From assembly GCF_012933365.1 (NCBI RefSeq), contig NZ_JABBVZ010000012.1:1-64000 (forward strand): 64,000 nt of DNA. The letters run 5' to 3'. Positions 50,824 through 59,455 of this stretch are shown in pieces (within the stretch, counting starts at the first letter, position 1; every line of letters begins with the position of its first letter). The position numbers and the translations under genes were made by a program. Origin of the DNA: Sulfobacillus harzensis. GTDB taxonomy: Bacteria; Bacillota; Sulfobacillia; Sulfobacillales; Sulfobacillaceae. The notes under the pieces were generated by a model that saw only the letters and a program-made list of their open reading frames with translations, had not been told where the DNA came from and made no database searches.

Positions 50824-51879
50824 TCACTTTGACGGGATTAAAAAGGGCGTCAACGGTGCCACCTGGGCCGATGCCGCATGGCCGATATAGGGTAGACCAA
50901 ACCCGGATTCGATGGTTTTGAGAAGATTGTAGTGATCGGCCCAAATGTTGAGATGTCGGGGCTTTGAAACCCCATTGGCAATCACGATAAGGGGGACTGA
51001 ACCGCCGCCCACGGGAATGCCCAGAATTCGCGGCGCTCCGGGACCTGCGCTGAGCCAGCGTTTCCACGTTGCCAAGTTGACGGTTTTCGTCGGCATTTGC
51101 GCTTCGTCCCAGGTGATAAAGATGACGGAATGGCCGGTCCAAGCGGGCGAGTGCATGATTTCGGGAACCATCTTGGATAGAAATTGGTCACCCATCGCCA
51201 CCAGTTTTTGGGGCTGGTTGGACGGACAGGCGGCTGAGCCGATCGGTTGTCCATGCATGTCATTGCAAAGGTTGGGGGTAATCCACACAAAATCCGGAAC
51301 CTGACCGCGGGTGAGCTCCTGATTGAGCGTTCTCAACGGCACCACCTGGGTTTTATCCGGCTCCGCCAATGACGGAAACAGCATAAAAGGGTTGTGCTTT
51401 TTGCCATAGAGCGCGTTTTTCGGCATCAACACCGGATTTGTGCCAGGGGCTTCGGGATACCAGTTTCCCGTGTACCCGGCCGCGGGGAGGCTCTCCATGA
51501 CCGCCTGCCAGCTGATATGGTGTTGGTCCATTTCGGAGACCAATGTGGGGCCGGAAAAGGTCTGGTCAGGGTTGTCGCTATGGGTGTGATGGGTGCTGCC
51601 GGACAACAGGGCCACATAATTTGGCAGGCTCACATGCGTGACCCCGTAATAGTTGCTGTCATAGCCGTAGCGAGCCACCAGCTGATGGATGTAGGGGGCT
51701 TCTTTGGGCGACATGGCATCCAGCGAATGGTTTTCCATCATAATGACAAAAACGTGGGAGAAGTGGGGAACGGGGGCTGTCTCCTTGGGGACGGTTTGAC
51801 CAGGGCGAATGAATAAAAAGGCATAGAAGGCCAAGGCGACAATCACAACGACCGCAATGACCCGTGCGAACCATTTCAT
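50824..51879 (-). CDS. Membrane-anchored phosphoesterase (phospholipase C/AcpA family)
   Basis: 351 aa. N-terminal signal anchor (WFARVIAVVVIVALAFYAFLF). Then HVFVIMMENHSLDAM (metal Asn/Glu), THVSLPNYVALLSGSTH (nucleophile region), NLCNDMHG and FITWDEAQM, as in acid phosphatase AcpA/phosphatidylinositol-specific enzymes of PF04185. It faces outside the membrane. The ATG at 51879 is one base after the stop of the FAD oxidoreductase. Confidence 0.85.
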   Translation of the reverse strand: MKWFARVIAVVVIVALAFYAFLFIRPGQTVPKETAPVPHFSHVFVIMMENHSLDAMSPKEAPYIHQLVARYGYDSNYYGVTHVSLPNYVALLSGSTHHTHSDNPDQTFSGPTLVSEMDQHHISWQAVMESLPAAGYTGNWYPEAPGTNPVLMPKNALYGKKHNPFMLFPSLAEPDKTQVVPLRTLNQELTRGQVPDFVWITPNLCNDMHGQPIGSAACPSNQPQKLVAMGDQFLSKMVPEIMHSPAWTGHSVIFITWDEAQMPTKTVNLATWKRWLSAGPGAPRILGIPVGGGSVPLIVIANGVSKPRHLNIWADHYNLLKTIESGFGLPYIGHAASAQVAPLTPFLIPSK

Positions 51880-51880
51880 A

Positions 51881-53050
51881 TTAACGAATCCTCTCGACCT
51901 GATAGGGTTCAAAAATGGGGGCTCCCTCCACCAGGGCGTCTCGAAGCATCCGGGCCGCCACCGGTGTTACGGTGCTGCCATGGCCATTAAATCCAGCGGC
52001 AATCCAGAGGCTGGGTGAGAGGGGCCCGAGATATGGGCGATGGTCCGGGGTCATGGCCATGATTCCGGCCCAACGCTGCCCGATCGTGATAGGTGCACCG
52101 GCGAGGTGTCTGGCCAATTGGGTGAGCTTGTCCTGTATGGCCCGATGCAAAATAAGATCGGTTCCTTGCTCCTCATCCATGGCTAAATGGCGGAACCCGC
52201 CGATCACCAACCGACCATCCGGCCGTTGATGCCAGTAATTGAAACCATGGTCAGCGTAAACGGGATAGGCGTGGTCCAGTGGTGGGAGAGGCTGGGTGAC
52301 CAAAACCTGGCCGCGTACCGGTTGGATGGGGAGGGCATGGTGGGGCAGCAAGGAAGCGCTGTACGCATTGGCGGCAATCACGGCCCGTTCGGCCTGCACG
52401 GAAAAGTTTGGCCCATGGAGAAGAACCCCGTTGGGCGTTTCCTCGATCTCCGCGACCGGCGAGTGGGCGCATATTTCAACGCCTCGGGCGGTGGCCTCTG
52501 CCAACAGTGCCCGGATTAGTTTGAGGGGATGAATCATGCCATCGTCCGGGATCCAGAGGGCTGCATCACCATTCAGGGTGCCGAGGGAACGGGGGAGTTC
52601 GGACCGATCAATCAAACGGGCGGGGACGCCCATCTTCTGATAGAGGGCGGCCGTTTTTTCGACCGCAGGACGCTCATCAACGCCGCCTGCGAGATACAGA
52701 CTTCCCGTGGCGTGAAAGTCGATGGCATGGCGGGTTTCTATTTCACGAACCCATGAGAAGCTCTCCCGTGTCATTTGGGCGATGACCCGTGCGTTCTCCT
52801 CACCCAGCGAATCGGCCGCGTCCGCTAACAACTGGGCGGGCCCCTGAAGCATGAGGCCGCCGTTGCGACCGCTAGCTCCAAAACCTGGGGTCTCGGCTTC
52901 CAACACGGTCACCGAGCTCCCGTAATCCCTCAGCCAATAGGCCAGCCAACTTCCAGTGTATCCGGCGCCGACGATGGCGATGTCCACGTGCTTGGTCCCC
53001 GATGCAGGCGGGAATTGCCCCGGAACTTCGCGTTGCCAAAAACTTTCCAC
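51881..53050 (-). CDS. FAD-dependent oxidoreductase (DAO/glycine oxidase-like)
   Basis: 389 aa. Dinucleotide-binding VDIAIVGAGYTGSWLAYWL with E at the end of strand 2 (VLEAE), then GFGASGRNGG and the C-terminal QRWAGIMAMTPDHRPYLGPL, typical of gamma-glutamylputrescine/D-amino acid oxidases. GAGGAG seven bases before the GTG at 53050 (VESFWQRE) is better than the ATG at 53080, which would include that site in the coding part. Pairs with the phosphoesterase. Confidence 0.85.
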   Translation of the reverse strand: MESFWQREVPGQFPPASGTKHVDIAIVGAGYTGSWLAYWLRDYGSSVTVLEAETPGFGASGRNGGLMLQGPAQLLADAADSLGEENARVIAQMTRESFSWVREIETRHAIDFHATGSLYLAGGVDERPAVEKTAALYQKMGVPARLIDRSELPRSLGTLNGDAALWIPDDGMIHPLKLIRALLAEATARGVEICAHSPVAEIEETPNGVLLHGPNFSVQAERAVIAANAYSASLLPHHALPIQPVRGQVLVTQPLPPLDHAYPVYADHGFNYWHQRPDGRLVIGGFRHLAMDEEQGTDLILHRAIQDKLTQLARHLAGAPITIGQRWAGIMAMTPDHRPYLGPLSPSLWIAAGFNGHGSTVTPVAARMLRDALVEGAPIFEPYQVERIR

Positions 53051-53131
53051 AGATTCTCTCCTCTGGTAAATTGCTTCCATAATACTGTAGGCGTGGCGGC
53101 GGGGATAGAGTTTTTTCGACGTGAAAGGACG

Positions 53132-53875
53132 ATGGGTGTGTCTCAATGGACGATGGAAACGCTCGAGCAATACCTTCGGTCTGAAATGCACCACGGTCGG
53201 CCAGGGCTCAAGGCCGCCAAAAAGAGCCAGCTGGCCCTGGAATTGTTGGCGGATGCCGCCTATTGGGCGCCGCAGTTGAAGAATTCCGCAGAACCGGGGG
53301 CGCGGCAGGTGGCCTCGCTCCTTTTCGGTTCGCTCTGGGAAAATAGCGACGCCGTCGAGGCGAGTGTTCTGGAATTGGCCGAGGATCCCGATTGGGAGGT
53401 GCGCGAATGGGCTGTGGAGGCGTTCATCAGGTTCTATCGGGCCCGGCCCACGGTCGCTAACGCCCGTTTCGCAAGCTGGGCAGAAGGCGGAAGCGTGAGC
53501 GTCAAACGGGCCATTGCCGTAGCCGTGCGAGGCTTGGCCCTGGACCGGGCGGCCTCCCTCCAGCATCTCCTGAGTTGGGCCGATCGCTTAGCCGACGAAG
53601 AGGATGCTTACGTGCGGAAAAATTTGGGGCCCTATGCCATTGGCGATGGGCTCTTGCCGATGTATCCGGCCCCAACGCTGGACTATCTGGAGCAATGGAG
53701 CCAACGGCCCCATTGGGCAGCCCGTTGGAATGCCGCCATGGCCCTGTCCGCTCGCCGAAGCCGCCCTTATTTGCACCGAGCGCGTCCCTGGATCGCCTCC
53801 TTGGCCAACGATGACGAGGCGCGGGTCCGGCGTGCCGCAGTTAAGGTGTTAAGCCTGGCCCAAGACGTCGACTAG
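53132..53875 (+). CDS. HEAT-repeat protein, DNA alkylation repair-like
   Basis: 247 aa, all helical. Repeated helical pairs DPDWEVREWAVEAFIRF, SVSVKRAIAVAVRGL, EDAYVRKNLGPYAIG, HWAARWNAAMALS, DDEARVRRAAVKVLS. The RKNLGPYAIG segment is characteristic of AlkC/AlkD-type 3-methyladenine glycosylases, where it lines the DNA groove. Catalytic residues could not be matched with certainty. ATG at 53132 after AAAGGA. Confidence 0.72.
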   Translation: MGVSQWTMETLEQYLRSEMHHGRPGLKAAKKSQLALELLADAAYWAPQLKNSAEPGARQVASLLFGSLWENSDAVEASVLELAEDPDWEVREWAVEAFIRFYRARPTVANARFASWAEGGSVSVKRAIAVAVRGLALDRAASLQHLLSWADRLADEEDAYVRKNLGPYAIGDGLLPMYPAPTLDYLEQWSQRPHWAARWNAAMALSARRSRPYLHRARPWIASLANDDEARVRRAAVKVLSLAQDVD

Positions 53876-53882
53876 AGCTTGG

Positions 53883-53888
53883 TATAAT
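53883..53888 (+). promoter_or_regulatory. -10 box of the metX-like gene
   Basis: TATAAT just ten bases before the ribosome site GAGGAGGT, so the mRNA leader is very short. Confidence 0.6.
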
Positions 53889-53911
53889 AGCGGACATGAG
53901 GAGGTGGCGGT

Positions 53912-55015
53912 CTGGAAGCGAAGTCAACCGAGCCGGTCCGTCCCTGGCAGGTTCGCCAGGGGTTCCCCTGGCCGGGCCTTCAGTTTTTTGAGGCGACGTC
54001 CCCGCTGGCCTTGGATAATGGGGGGCAATTGTTCCCCTGGCAGCTGGCTTATGAGGAGTGGGGGCCGGCATCCGGACAGCCGGTGGTGGTGTTTCATGCC
54101 CTCACCGGCGACAGCCACGTGGCGAGCCACCCCGAAGGGGGACCGCCCGGCTGGTGGGAGAGGGTCTTGGGACCCGGGAAAGGGTTGGACAGCGAAAAAT
54201 TTCATGTTTTATGCTTCAACGTGCTCGGCGGCGCGATGGGATCGTCGGGACCCGCATCGTGTGATGAGTCGGGCAAACCCTGGGGCAGCCGATTTCCTGA
54301 CATCACGCTTTTTGACATGGCGCGGGCGGCCCATCTCCTGATTCACGCCTGGCGCCGGGGTCCGGTGCGGCTCATTGGTGGATCCATGGGCGGCATGTTG
54401 GCCTTGGCGTACGCTGCGCTCTATCCCGCCGAGGTTTCGGCGGTGATGGCCATCGGGGCACCGATTCAACATGATCCCTGGGCGATTGCCTATCACACCG
54501 TGGGACGAACAGCCATCATGGCCGATGTTCATTTCCGTGGGGGCGACTATTACGACGGCCCCGCCCCCGAACAGGGCCTGGCATTGGCTCGCATGGCCGA
54601 CATGATTTCCTATCAGCATCCAGAGTCGATGAATCGCAAGTTTGGGCGGGGATTGCAGCCGGGGAAGGGCGACCAATTTCAGATTGCCTCATATCTCTCC
54701 TATCAAGGGGAGAAATTGGTGGGCCGCTTTGATGCCAATACCTATCTGGTGTTGACGCGCGCCATGGATCGGTTTGAATTGTCCGAAGCGCATATTCAGG
54801 CGATCCGGACCATTCCAGTTTGGATGGTGGGGTTGGAATCGGATCTCTTGTATCTGCCGGAGGAAATCGCTCGTCATGCCCGCCGTCTGGAGGACGGAGG
54901 GGTGGCGGTGCGACTGTCCTGGCTTTCCGGTCCCTGGGGGCATGACACCTTTTTGGTGGAACAGGAAGCTATGGGACGCTTGGCAGCCCAGTTTCTCAAG
55001 GACGCCGAATCATAG
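53912..55015 (+). CDS. metX: Homoserine O-acetyltransferase-like alpha/beta hydrolase (MetX family), probable CTG start
   Basis: About 367 aa. Family features: LALDNGGQLFPWQLAYEEWGP, VVFHALTGDSHV (oxyanion region), CFNVLGGAMGSSGPAS, nucleophile Ser in RLIGGSMGGMLALAYAALYP, Asp in GLESDLLYLPEE and His in GPWGHDTFLVE. Makes O-acetyl- (or succinyl-) homoserine for methionine. The first ordinary start codon is a TTG at 54011, with no ribosome site and too late for the family. Reading upstream gives GLQFFEATSPL before it, as expected, back to CTG 53912, six bases behind GAGGAGGT. No metY/metB nearby. Confidence 0.85.
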   Translation: MEAKSTEPVRPWQVRQGFPWPGLQFFEATSPLALDNGGQLFPWQLAYEEWGPASGQPVVVFHALTGDSHVASHPEGGPPGWWERVLGPGKGLDSEKFHVLCFNVLGGAMGSSGPASCDESGKPWGSRFPDITLFDMARAAHLLIHAWRRGPVRLIGGSMGGMLALAYAALYPAEVSAVMAIGAPIQHDPWAIAYHTVGRTAIMADVHFRGGDYYDGPAPEQGLALARMADMISYQHPESMNRKFGRGLQPGKGDQFQIASYLSYQGEKLVGRFDANTYLVLTRAMDRFELSEAHIQAIRTIPVWMVGLESDLLYLPEEIARHARRLEDGGVAVRLSWLSGPWGHDTFLVEQEAMGRLAAQFLKDAES

Positions 55016-55056
55016 GGGGCCGTGACTTCGGACAGGCTATCGTCGGAGGGATAGCC

Positions 55057-55458
55057 ATGACACGCCGCCATTACCGCATCGAGACCACCTACGGAATTTA
55101 TCGGGCCACCCATCTCTTTTGGGATGATGACGCTCTAAAATTCTGGGGCCAGGATGCCAAAGGCCGCCAAAAAGTGCTGATTGTCCCGTATCCCGCGGTC
55201 AAAGTCATCGAAGAGGTTGACCGGGAGGTGCTGCCGCGACGCCGCAAGCCGCGGCGGCCAGTAACAGGAAAACGTCTCTTGCGCGGCGAAGCCCTAGAGA
55301 CAGGAGGAGAGTGGGACGATGAGCGCGCTGTCCATCAACGACCGTTACCACGATCGCCAGGGCGGGGATTATCTGGTTCGCGACGCCCGCGCCGCGGACG
55401 CCGACGCGCTGATTACCCTGTTGGATCAGGTGGGCCGCGAGGAAATCTTTATCGCTGA
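55057..55458 (+). CDS. Hypothetical protein with long overlap with the next gene
   Basis: 133 aa as read. The first 85 residues (HYRIETTYGIYRATHLFWDDDALKF, GRQKVLIVPYPAVKVIEEVDREV) look natural and the ATG has GGAGGGAT before it. The last 45 residues (Arg/Gly/Pro rich) lie across the acetyltransferase start and look like an out-of-frame reading. A frameshift near 55250-55320 would instead give a stop at 55320-55322 overlapping the next ATG. Function unknown. Confidence 0.5.
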   Translation: MTRRHYRIETTYGIYRATHLFWDDDALKFWGQDAKGRQKVLIVPYPAVKVIEEVDREVLPRRRKPRRPVTGKRLLRGEALETGGEWDDERAVHQRPLPRSPGRGLSGSRRPRRGRRRADYPVGSGGPRGNLYR

Positions 55459-55858
55459 CGAGCGTGCACAACTGACTGCCGCTCAGGAGGCGGAAATTAT
55501 TCAGCGCCGCGATCCCGAGACCGGGGTCATTTTGGTGGTAGAACAGAATCAGGAGGTGGTCGGGTCCCTGGAAATGATCCGCGGCACCTTTCACAAAAAT
55601 CGCCACACGGCTATTTTCGGCATGGCTCTGTTGCCCAATTCCCGCGGTCGAGGCCTAGGCGAAGGACTCTTGACCTCCGCTGAGCGCTGGGCACGGATGG
55701 TGGGCGTGAAGAAAATTTCGTTGGCGGTCTTCGCCACTAACCTGGCCGCCATCCGGCTGTACCAACGCCTGGGGTATCAAGAAGAGGGACGGCGCCGCGG
55801 ACAGTATCTTCTTCGCGACCACCTGGTTGATGAGATCTGGATGGCCCACTGGCTTTAA
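55319..55858 (+). CDS. GNAT-family N-acetyltransferase
   Basis: 179 aa. Acetyl-CoA loop ALLPNSRGRGLGEGLLTSAERWA near residue 105, motif B ISLAVFATNLAAIRLYQRLGYQEEG. Close to the RimI/YhhY-type group but the substrate is unknown. AGGAGGAG nine bases before the ATG. Converges with the following minus-strand gene. Confidence 0.9.
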   Translation: MSALSINDRYHDRQGGDYLVRDARAADADALITLLDQVGREEIFIADERAQLTAAQEAEIIQRRDPETGVILVVEQNQEVVGSLEMIRGTFHKNRHTAIFGMALLPNSRGRGLGEGLLTSAERWARMVGVKKISLAVFATNLAAIRLYQRLGYQEEGRRRGQYLLRDHLVDEIWMAHWL

Positions 55859-56421
55859 TCGGGAACGTCTGATAAGGAGTTCACCATCTCCCAGAACTGA
55901 TCATTGGCTTCAGGCGCTTCGACCGCGTAACCGGTCGCCTTCAACGCCGTATTGCGCATCCGCTCCGTATAAAAGAAGAATGTTTCCTGCGATTCAATGG
56001 CCTGGCCCTCTGTGCCCTCCTGATTCCACATGCTGGCGTAGCAAAAAGCGTGAAGCAATGTTCGCAGTTCGTCTTCCTGCTGCTCCCATGTTGATGCCAC
56101 CAGTTCCTCCAAGATGGCTTGGCGGGTGCCAACCCAGGGCGCGCCCTCAGGGAGTTTGTGACTCACCACATGCAGCGTGCGATCCCGATGGCGCGTGCGG
56201 AGCGTCTCCCAGTCAATCGTCGACTGCGGAGCTACCATGACCGGGGCGTCATGGTAGTCCCGACGCACCCAGCCAACGCGCGCTAATTGCATCATCTCAT
56301 CGGTGGTAAGCGACGACTGGGGAACGGCACCGAACAGGGGGCCTTTCTTAATGGCGATGTTCGCGATGCGCTCTTTAAGATCTTGATCTAGTCCGAGTTC
56401 CAAGTTTTGTCCGTGATCCAC
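55855..56421 (-). CDS. Hypothetical protein (188 aa)
   Basis: No family recognised. Soluble and mostly helical, with Trp/Met-rich parts (VASTWEQQEDELRTLLHAFCYASMW, MRNTALKATGYAVEA). AAGGAGG seven bases before the GTG at 56421 fixes the start, and a GC-rich upstream extension is not used. Overlaps the acetyltransferase stop by four bases. Confidence 0.6.
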   Translation of the reverse strand: MDHGQNLELGLDQDLKERIANIAIKKGPLFGAVPQSSLTTDEMMQLARVGWVRRDYHDAPVMVAPQSTIDWETLRTRHRDRTLHVVSHKLPEGAPWVGTRQAILEELVASTWEQQEDELRTLLHAFCYASMWNQEGTEGQAIESQETFFFYTERMRNTALKATGYAVEAPEANDQFWEMVNSLSDVPD

Positions 56422-56531
56422 CGTACCGCCTCCTTGTCGATCTAGTATAACCAACGGCCGGCCTCGAGGGTGCATAGATTTCCCAAAGGAGTGAGACGCT
56501 AAGGCTATCTAAGCGAAGGCGAGGGATTGGT

Positions 56532-56981
56532 TTGTCGCGAGGTCGTGGATTCATCGTTCTAGCAGGTCTCATCGTCCCGTTGTCACTCATGGCGTCAGGT
56601 TGCGGAAACAAGCCGGCACCGTCAGCCAAGAATGCGTCGCACAAGGCAGCCAAGACGGTCAACAATGCTGCGCATAAGGCCAAACCCACGCGAGTCTCGA
56701 AAATCGAAACCAGCGGACCGGTTCGCCCCTTAGTCGGAAACGCCAGGAAAGGGGCCTCGCTCTTTGCCCGGGATTGCCAGAGTTGCCATGGGCGGGGCGG
56801 CGGGGGAACTTCCAGGGCGCCCCGGTTGGCGAAACCATCATCGGTGGTGGCAACATTTGGCACCGAATCGGCTTTGGCGTCCTTTATTGCCCACAACATG
56901 CCGGCGAACAATCCCGGAAGCTTAAGTCCTCAACAGGCCGCCAACGCCGCGTCATATGTATGGCATCTGGCGGGGAAATAG
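56532..56981 (+). CDS. Lipoprotein c-type cytochrome
   Basis: 149 aa. Signal peptide with lipobox LMASGC, a Lys/Ala-rich linker, then a class I cytochrome c domain: haem site CQSCHGRGG near residue 85 and the distal Met probably in HNMPANNPG. Anchored on the outer membrane face as an electron carrier. TTG start behind GAGGGA. A terminator follows. Confidence 0.85.
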   Translation: MSRGRGFIVLAGLIVPLSLMASGCGNKPAPSAKNASHKAAKTVNNAAHKAKPTRVSKIETSGPVRPLVGNARKGASLFARDCQSCHGRGGGGTSRAPRLAKPSSVVATFGTESALASFIAHNMPANNPGSLSPQQAANAASYVWHLAGK

Positions 56982-56993
56982 CCTTTTTGACGG

Positions 56994-57022
56994 GGGGCGG
57001 CAAAAGCCGCTCCTTTTGTTTT
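56994..57022 (+). terminator. Terminator of the cytochrome gene
   Basis: GGGGCGGC-AAAA-GCCGCTCC followed by TTTTGTTTT, 13 bases after the stop. Confidence 0.88.
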
Positions 57023-57145
57023 GCACAATTTTAGGGGTGGAAGATGCTCTTCGGCCCGGTTCATGGTATGGTTTACGAAGATTATTTTGCGGGTATAGTT
57101 ATCCGTTCAAGATCTTCAGCCTGGGGGTGAGCCGGAGGAATGTGG

Positions 57146-58138
57146 ATGCCGCGCGTGGTCACCGTCTGGTCCGGCTACGATCTCGCGGCGTGGATTTTAT
57201 TGGCCGCCGTGGTCGATCTCATGGTGGGCGACCCGATCTGGTACTATCATCCCGTGCGGCTTATCGGGCGTCTGGGGATGGGCTTAGCCGGTCTCATCAG
57301 TCGCCGCCAGTGGGGACCAACGAGCCTCCGGATTTTGGGGGCGGCCATGACCATCTTTGTGGTGCTTCTCTCCTTGGTTTTTGTATCGGCAGTGCTGTGG
57401 GCAGCGGATGATGTGTCGGTATGGCTATTTCGTTTGATGGTGGTGCTGTGGACCTATTGGGGACTTGCGATTCGCGGACTCACCGACGCGGCCCTCTTAG
57501 TCTATCGTCCCCTCATCACCAATCGATCCGCGGAAGCACGGCAGTGGCTGCAGTATTTGGTGAGCCGCGATACCAGCGCCCTGTCCCCGGAGGATATGGT
57601 CCGCACAACAATTGAAACGGTAGCGGAAAACACCTGCGATGCCGTTATTGGGCCCCTCTTTTACACCTTTCTTGGAGGCCCCGCGTGGCTCTGGGCCTAC
57701 AAGGCGATTAACACTTTGGACGCCGTAGTGGGCAATCACAGCCCGCACTATGAGGAACTGGGCTGGTTTGCGGCCCACTTGGATCAATGGGCGAATTACA
57801 TTCCGGCGCGGCTCGCCGGATTGGCCATCAGCGTGGCGGCTTCGATGGAAGGCCGCTTTCGCCAAGCGTATCAAACTATGCGGGTGGATGGCCGCCGTCA
57901 TCCCATGCGCAATACTGGAATGTCCGAGGCGGCCATGGCTGGCGCCATCGGCGTGAGCTTGGGAGGTCCCAATATGTTTGACGGCGTGGTCGCGCTAAGG
58001 CCTAAGTTGGGTACGTCAGAGCGTCCCTTGCACCCCACCGCGATTATCCATGCGATTTCGGTCAGCTGGCGCGCGACAATGGTAACCGCTATTACCTTTG
58101 GCGTTATTGCCGTGGTGCTTTCGGGGAAGTGGGTATGA
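57146..58138 (+). CDS. cbiB: Adenosylcobinamide-phosphate synthase
   Basis: 330 aa membrane protein of cobalamin assembly (attaches the aminopropanol linker). WILLAAVVDLMVGDP..WYYHPVRLIGRLG at the N-terminus, ETVAENTCDAVIGPLFY, KAINTLDAVVGNHSPHYEELG and GRRHPMRNTGMSEAAMAGAIGVSLGG are characteristic. GGAGGA touches an ATG at 57140, so the second ATG at 57146 (spacing six) is preferred. No cobalamin riboswitch is seen in the 118-base leader. Coupled to cobS by an ATGA overlap. Confidence 0.93.
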   Translation: MPRVVTVWSGYDLAAWILLAAVVDLMVGDPIWYYHPVRLIGRLGMGLAGLISRRQWGPTSLRILGAAMTIFVVLLSLVFVSAVLWAADDVSVWLFRLMVVLWTYWGLAIRGLTDAALLVYRPLITNRSAEARQWLQYLVSRDTSALSPEDMVRTTIETVAENTCDAVIGPLFYTFLGGPAWLWAYKAINTLDAVVGNHSPHYEELGWFAAHLDQWANYIPARLAGLAISVAASMEGRFRQAYQTMRVDGRRHPMRNTGMSEAAMAGAIGVSLGGPNMFDGVVALRPKLGTSERPLHPTAIIHAISVSWRATMVTAITFGVIAVVLSGKWV

Positions 58139-58854
58139 AATCATTGATGTCTGCTCTCGCCTTTACGACCGCCATTCGGCTTGGTCCGAGTGGTTCCCCG
58201 AGTCGGTGGATGGCCGCTTGGCTGTGGATTCCGGGAGGCCTTGCCGGGTTGATTTGGGCCCTGGCCATTCGCCTCTTCGGGCCCAATGCTTATGGCTTGG
58301 GATTGGCTCTGACGGGGGAAGCGGTGTTGACCGGGGCACGCCCTTGGCGGGGTCTGGCTAAGACCTTTGACGGCTGGGCGACACCTCGCGATCATCGAAG
58401 CGACATCCGGCGCCAACCCGCGATTGGCCCAGTCGGAGCCGTATTTATTGCGCTGGCGATGGTGCTGCTGTGGGCAGGTGTTCGCCATAACGCGAGCCTG
58501 TCCTCATGGGTGTGGGTGATGCCGCCCTTGTGGGCCAGAGCTGCGATGGCCTGGGGCATGTCCTGGCGAGGAGCCGATCCCGCCGACCTCGATTATCGCG
58601 CCCTATTAAGGACCACCGAAGGCGGCTTAGGTTCATGGGTTCCCCTTATCGTGGCGTTGGGCCTGGGGGTGGTGGTTTCTGGGTTTGAAGGCGTGGATGT
58701 GTTTGGCGCAAGTCTCATTTTAACGGGACTTTTTCTGCTTTGGGGACGAAAGCTCTTCGGTGGGCTGAATCAGGAGATCGTGAATGCGGCCGTCATTGTC
58801 ATGGAAGTGTTGGCTCTGTTCTTCTTGGCGGCGTTTTCCGCACCTCCGCTATGA
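58135..58854 (+). CDS. cobS: Adenosylcobinamide-GDP ribazoletransferase (cobalamin synthase)
   Basis: 239 aa, five to seven membrane helices. LTGARPWRGLAKTFDGWAT matches the GxxxDGxAD substrate motif in reduced form, and GGLNQEIVNAAVIVMEVLAL is at the place of the C-terminal GLNGD helix. Both are weaker than in typical CobS, but position after cbiB supports it. The last bases overlap the convergent YbaK-like gene. Confidence 0.82.
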   Translation: MKSLMSALAFTTAIRLGPSGSPSRWMAAWLWIPGGLAGLIWALAIRLFGPNAYGLGLALTGEAVLTGARPWRGLAKTFDGWATPRDHRSDIRRQPAIGPVGAVFIALAMVLLWAGVRHNASLSSWVWVMPPLWARAAMAWGMSWRGADPADLDYRALLRTTEGGLGSWVPLIVALGLGVVVSGFEGVDVFGASLILTGLFLLWGRKLFGGLNQEIVNAAVIVMEVLALFFLAAFSAPPL

Positions 58855-59364
58855 TGAGCGGGAGCGAAACTGCTCCACCATTTGAAGATAGTTGGGGCGT
58901 TTAATCTCGACCACATAGCCGCCACTGACCCGCACCAAGTTTTCCGGGGTTAAGGCTACCCAGACGGCCGGATCGCCGGCGGCAGCCCAGACAAAGGGCT
59001 GATGCATCAAATCATCGTCGATGAAGATGGGCATTTGATAGGATTGGCCGGCTGGGGGTGATCCGTAGATGTGGGTTCCGCAGAGTGCCGATATCTCGGT
59101 GGGGCTGGCCGGGCGCACTTCCATGCCGAACCATTGCTCCAACTTGCTGAGGTCCACGCGGTTGACGGGGGTATGAAGAACCACAACGGGACGGGCGCCG
59201 CACCAGTAAACGGAAACCTCGATCATTTGCCGAATATCGGCCTTCAACATTTCGGCCGCTTGATGCACGCCCCGGGTTAGGTAATGGAGTTGACGACGGT
59301 CGACAACCGGAATTTCTCCACTCTCAATCATGTCCAAAAAGGGGAACTCGATATCGATTGGCAT
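58849..59364 (-). CDS. YbaK/aminoacyl-tRNA deacylase-like domain protein
   Basis: 171 aa. The layout PTEISALCGTHIYGSPPAGQ..MPIFIDDDLMHQPFVWAAAGDPAVWVALTPENLVRVSGGYVVE follows the YbaK/ProX fold that removes mischarged amino acids from tRNA. The conserved Lys of Cys-tRNA(Pro) deacylases could not be found with certainty, so activity is open. AAAGGAGC six bases before ATG 59364. Confidence 0.72.
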   Translation of the reverse strand: MPIDIEFPFLDMIESGEIPVVDRRQLHYLTRGVHQAAEMLKADIRQMIEVSVYWCGARPVVVLHTPVNRVDLSKLEQWFGMEVRPASPTEISALCGTHIYGSPPAGQSYQMPIFIDDDLMHQPFVWAAAGDPAVWVALTPENLVRVSGGYVVEIKRPNYLQMVEQFRSRSS

Positions 59365-59455
59365 CCAAGCGCTCCTTTCAGTCCATGATATAGTCAGCTT
59401 AAGCGGGACATAACGCGAGGTCAATATTTTACGTCCGATTGAGGGAGGGGCCGGC

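Noticed and set aside
53904-54341. 145-codon frame beginning with GTG after GAGGAGGT
   Set aside because: It overlaps the metX-like gene in another frame and has no family; the MetX frame has clear motifs.
57023-57145. Possible cobalamin riboswitch before cbiB
   Set aside because: The leader is only about 120 bases and I found no B12-box-like block.
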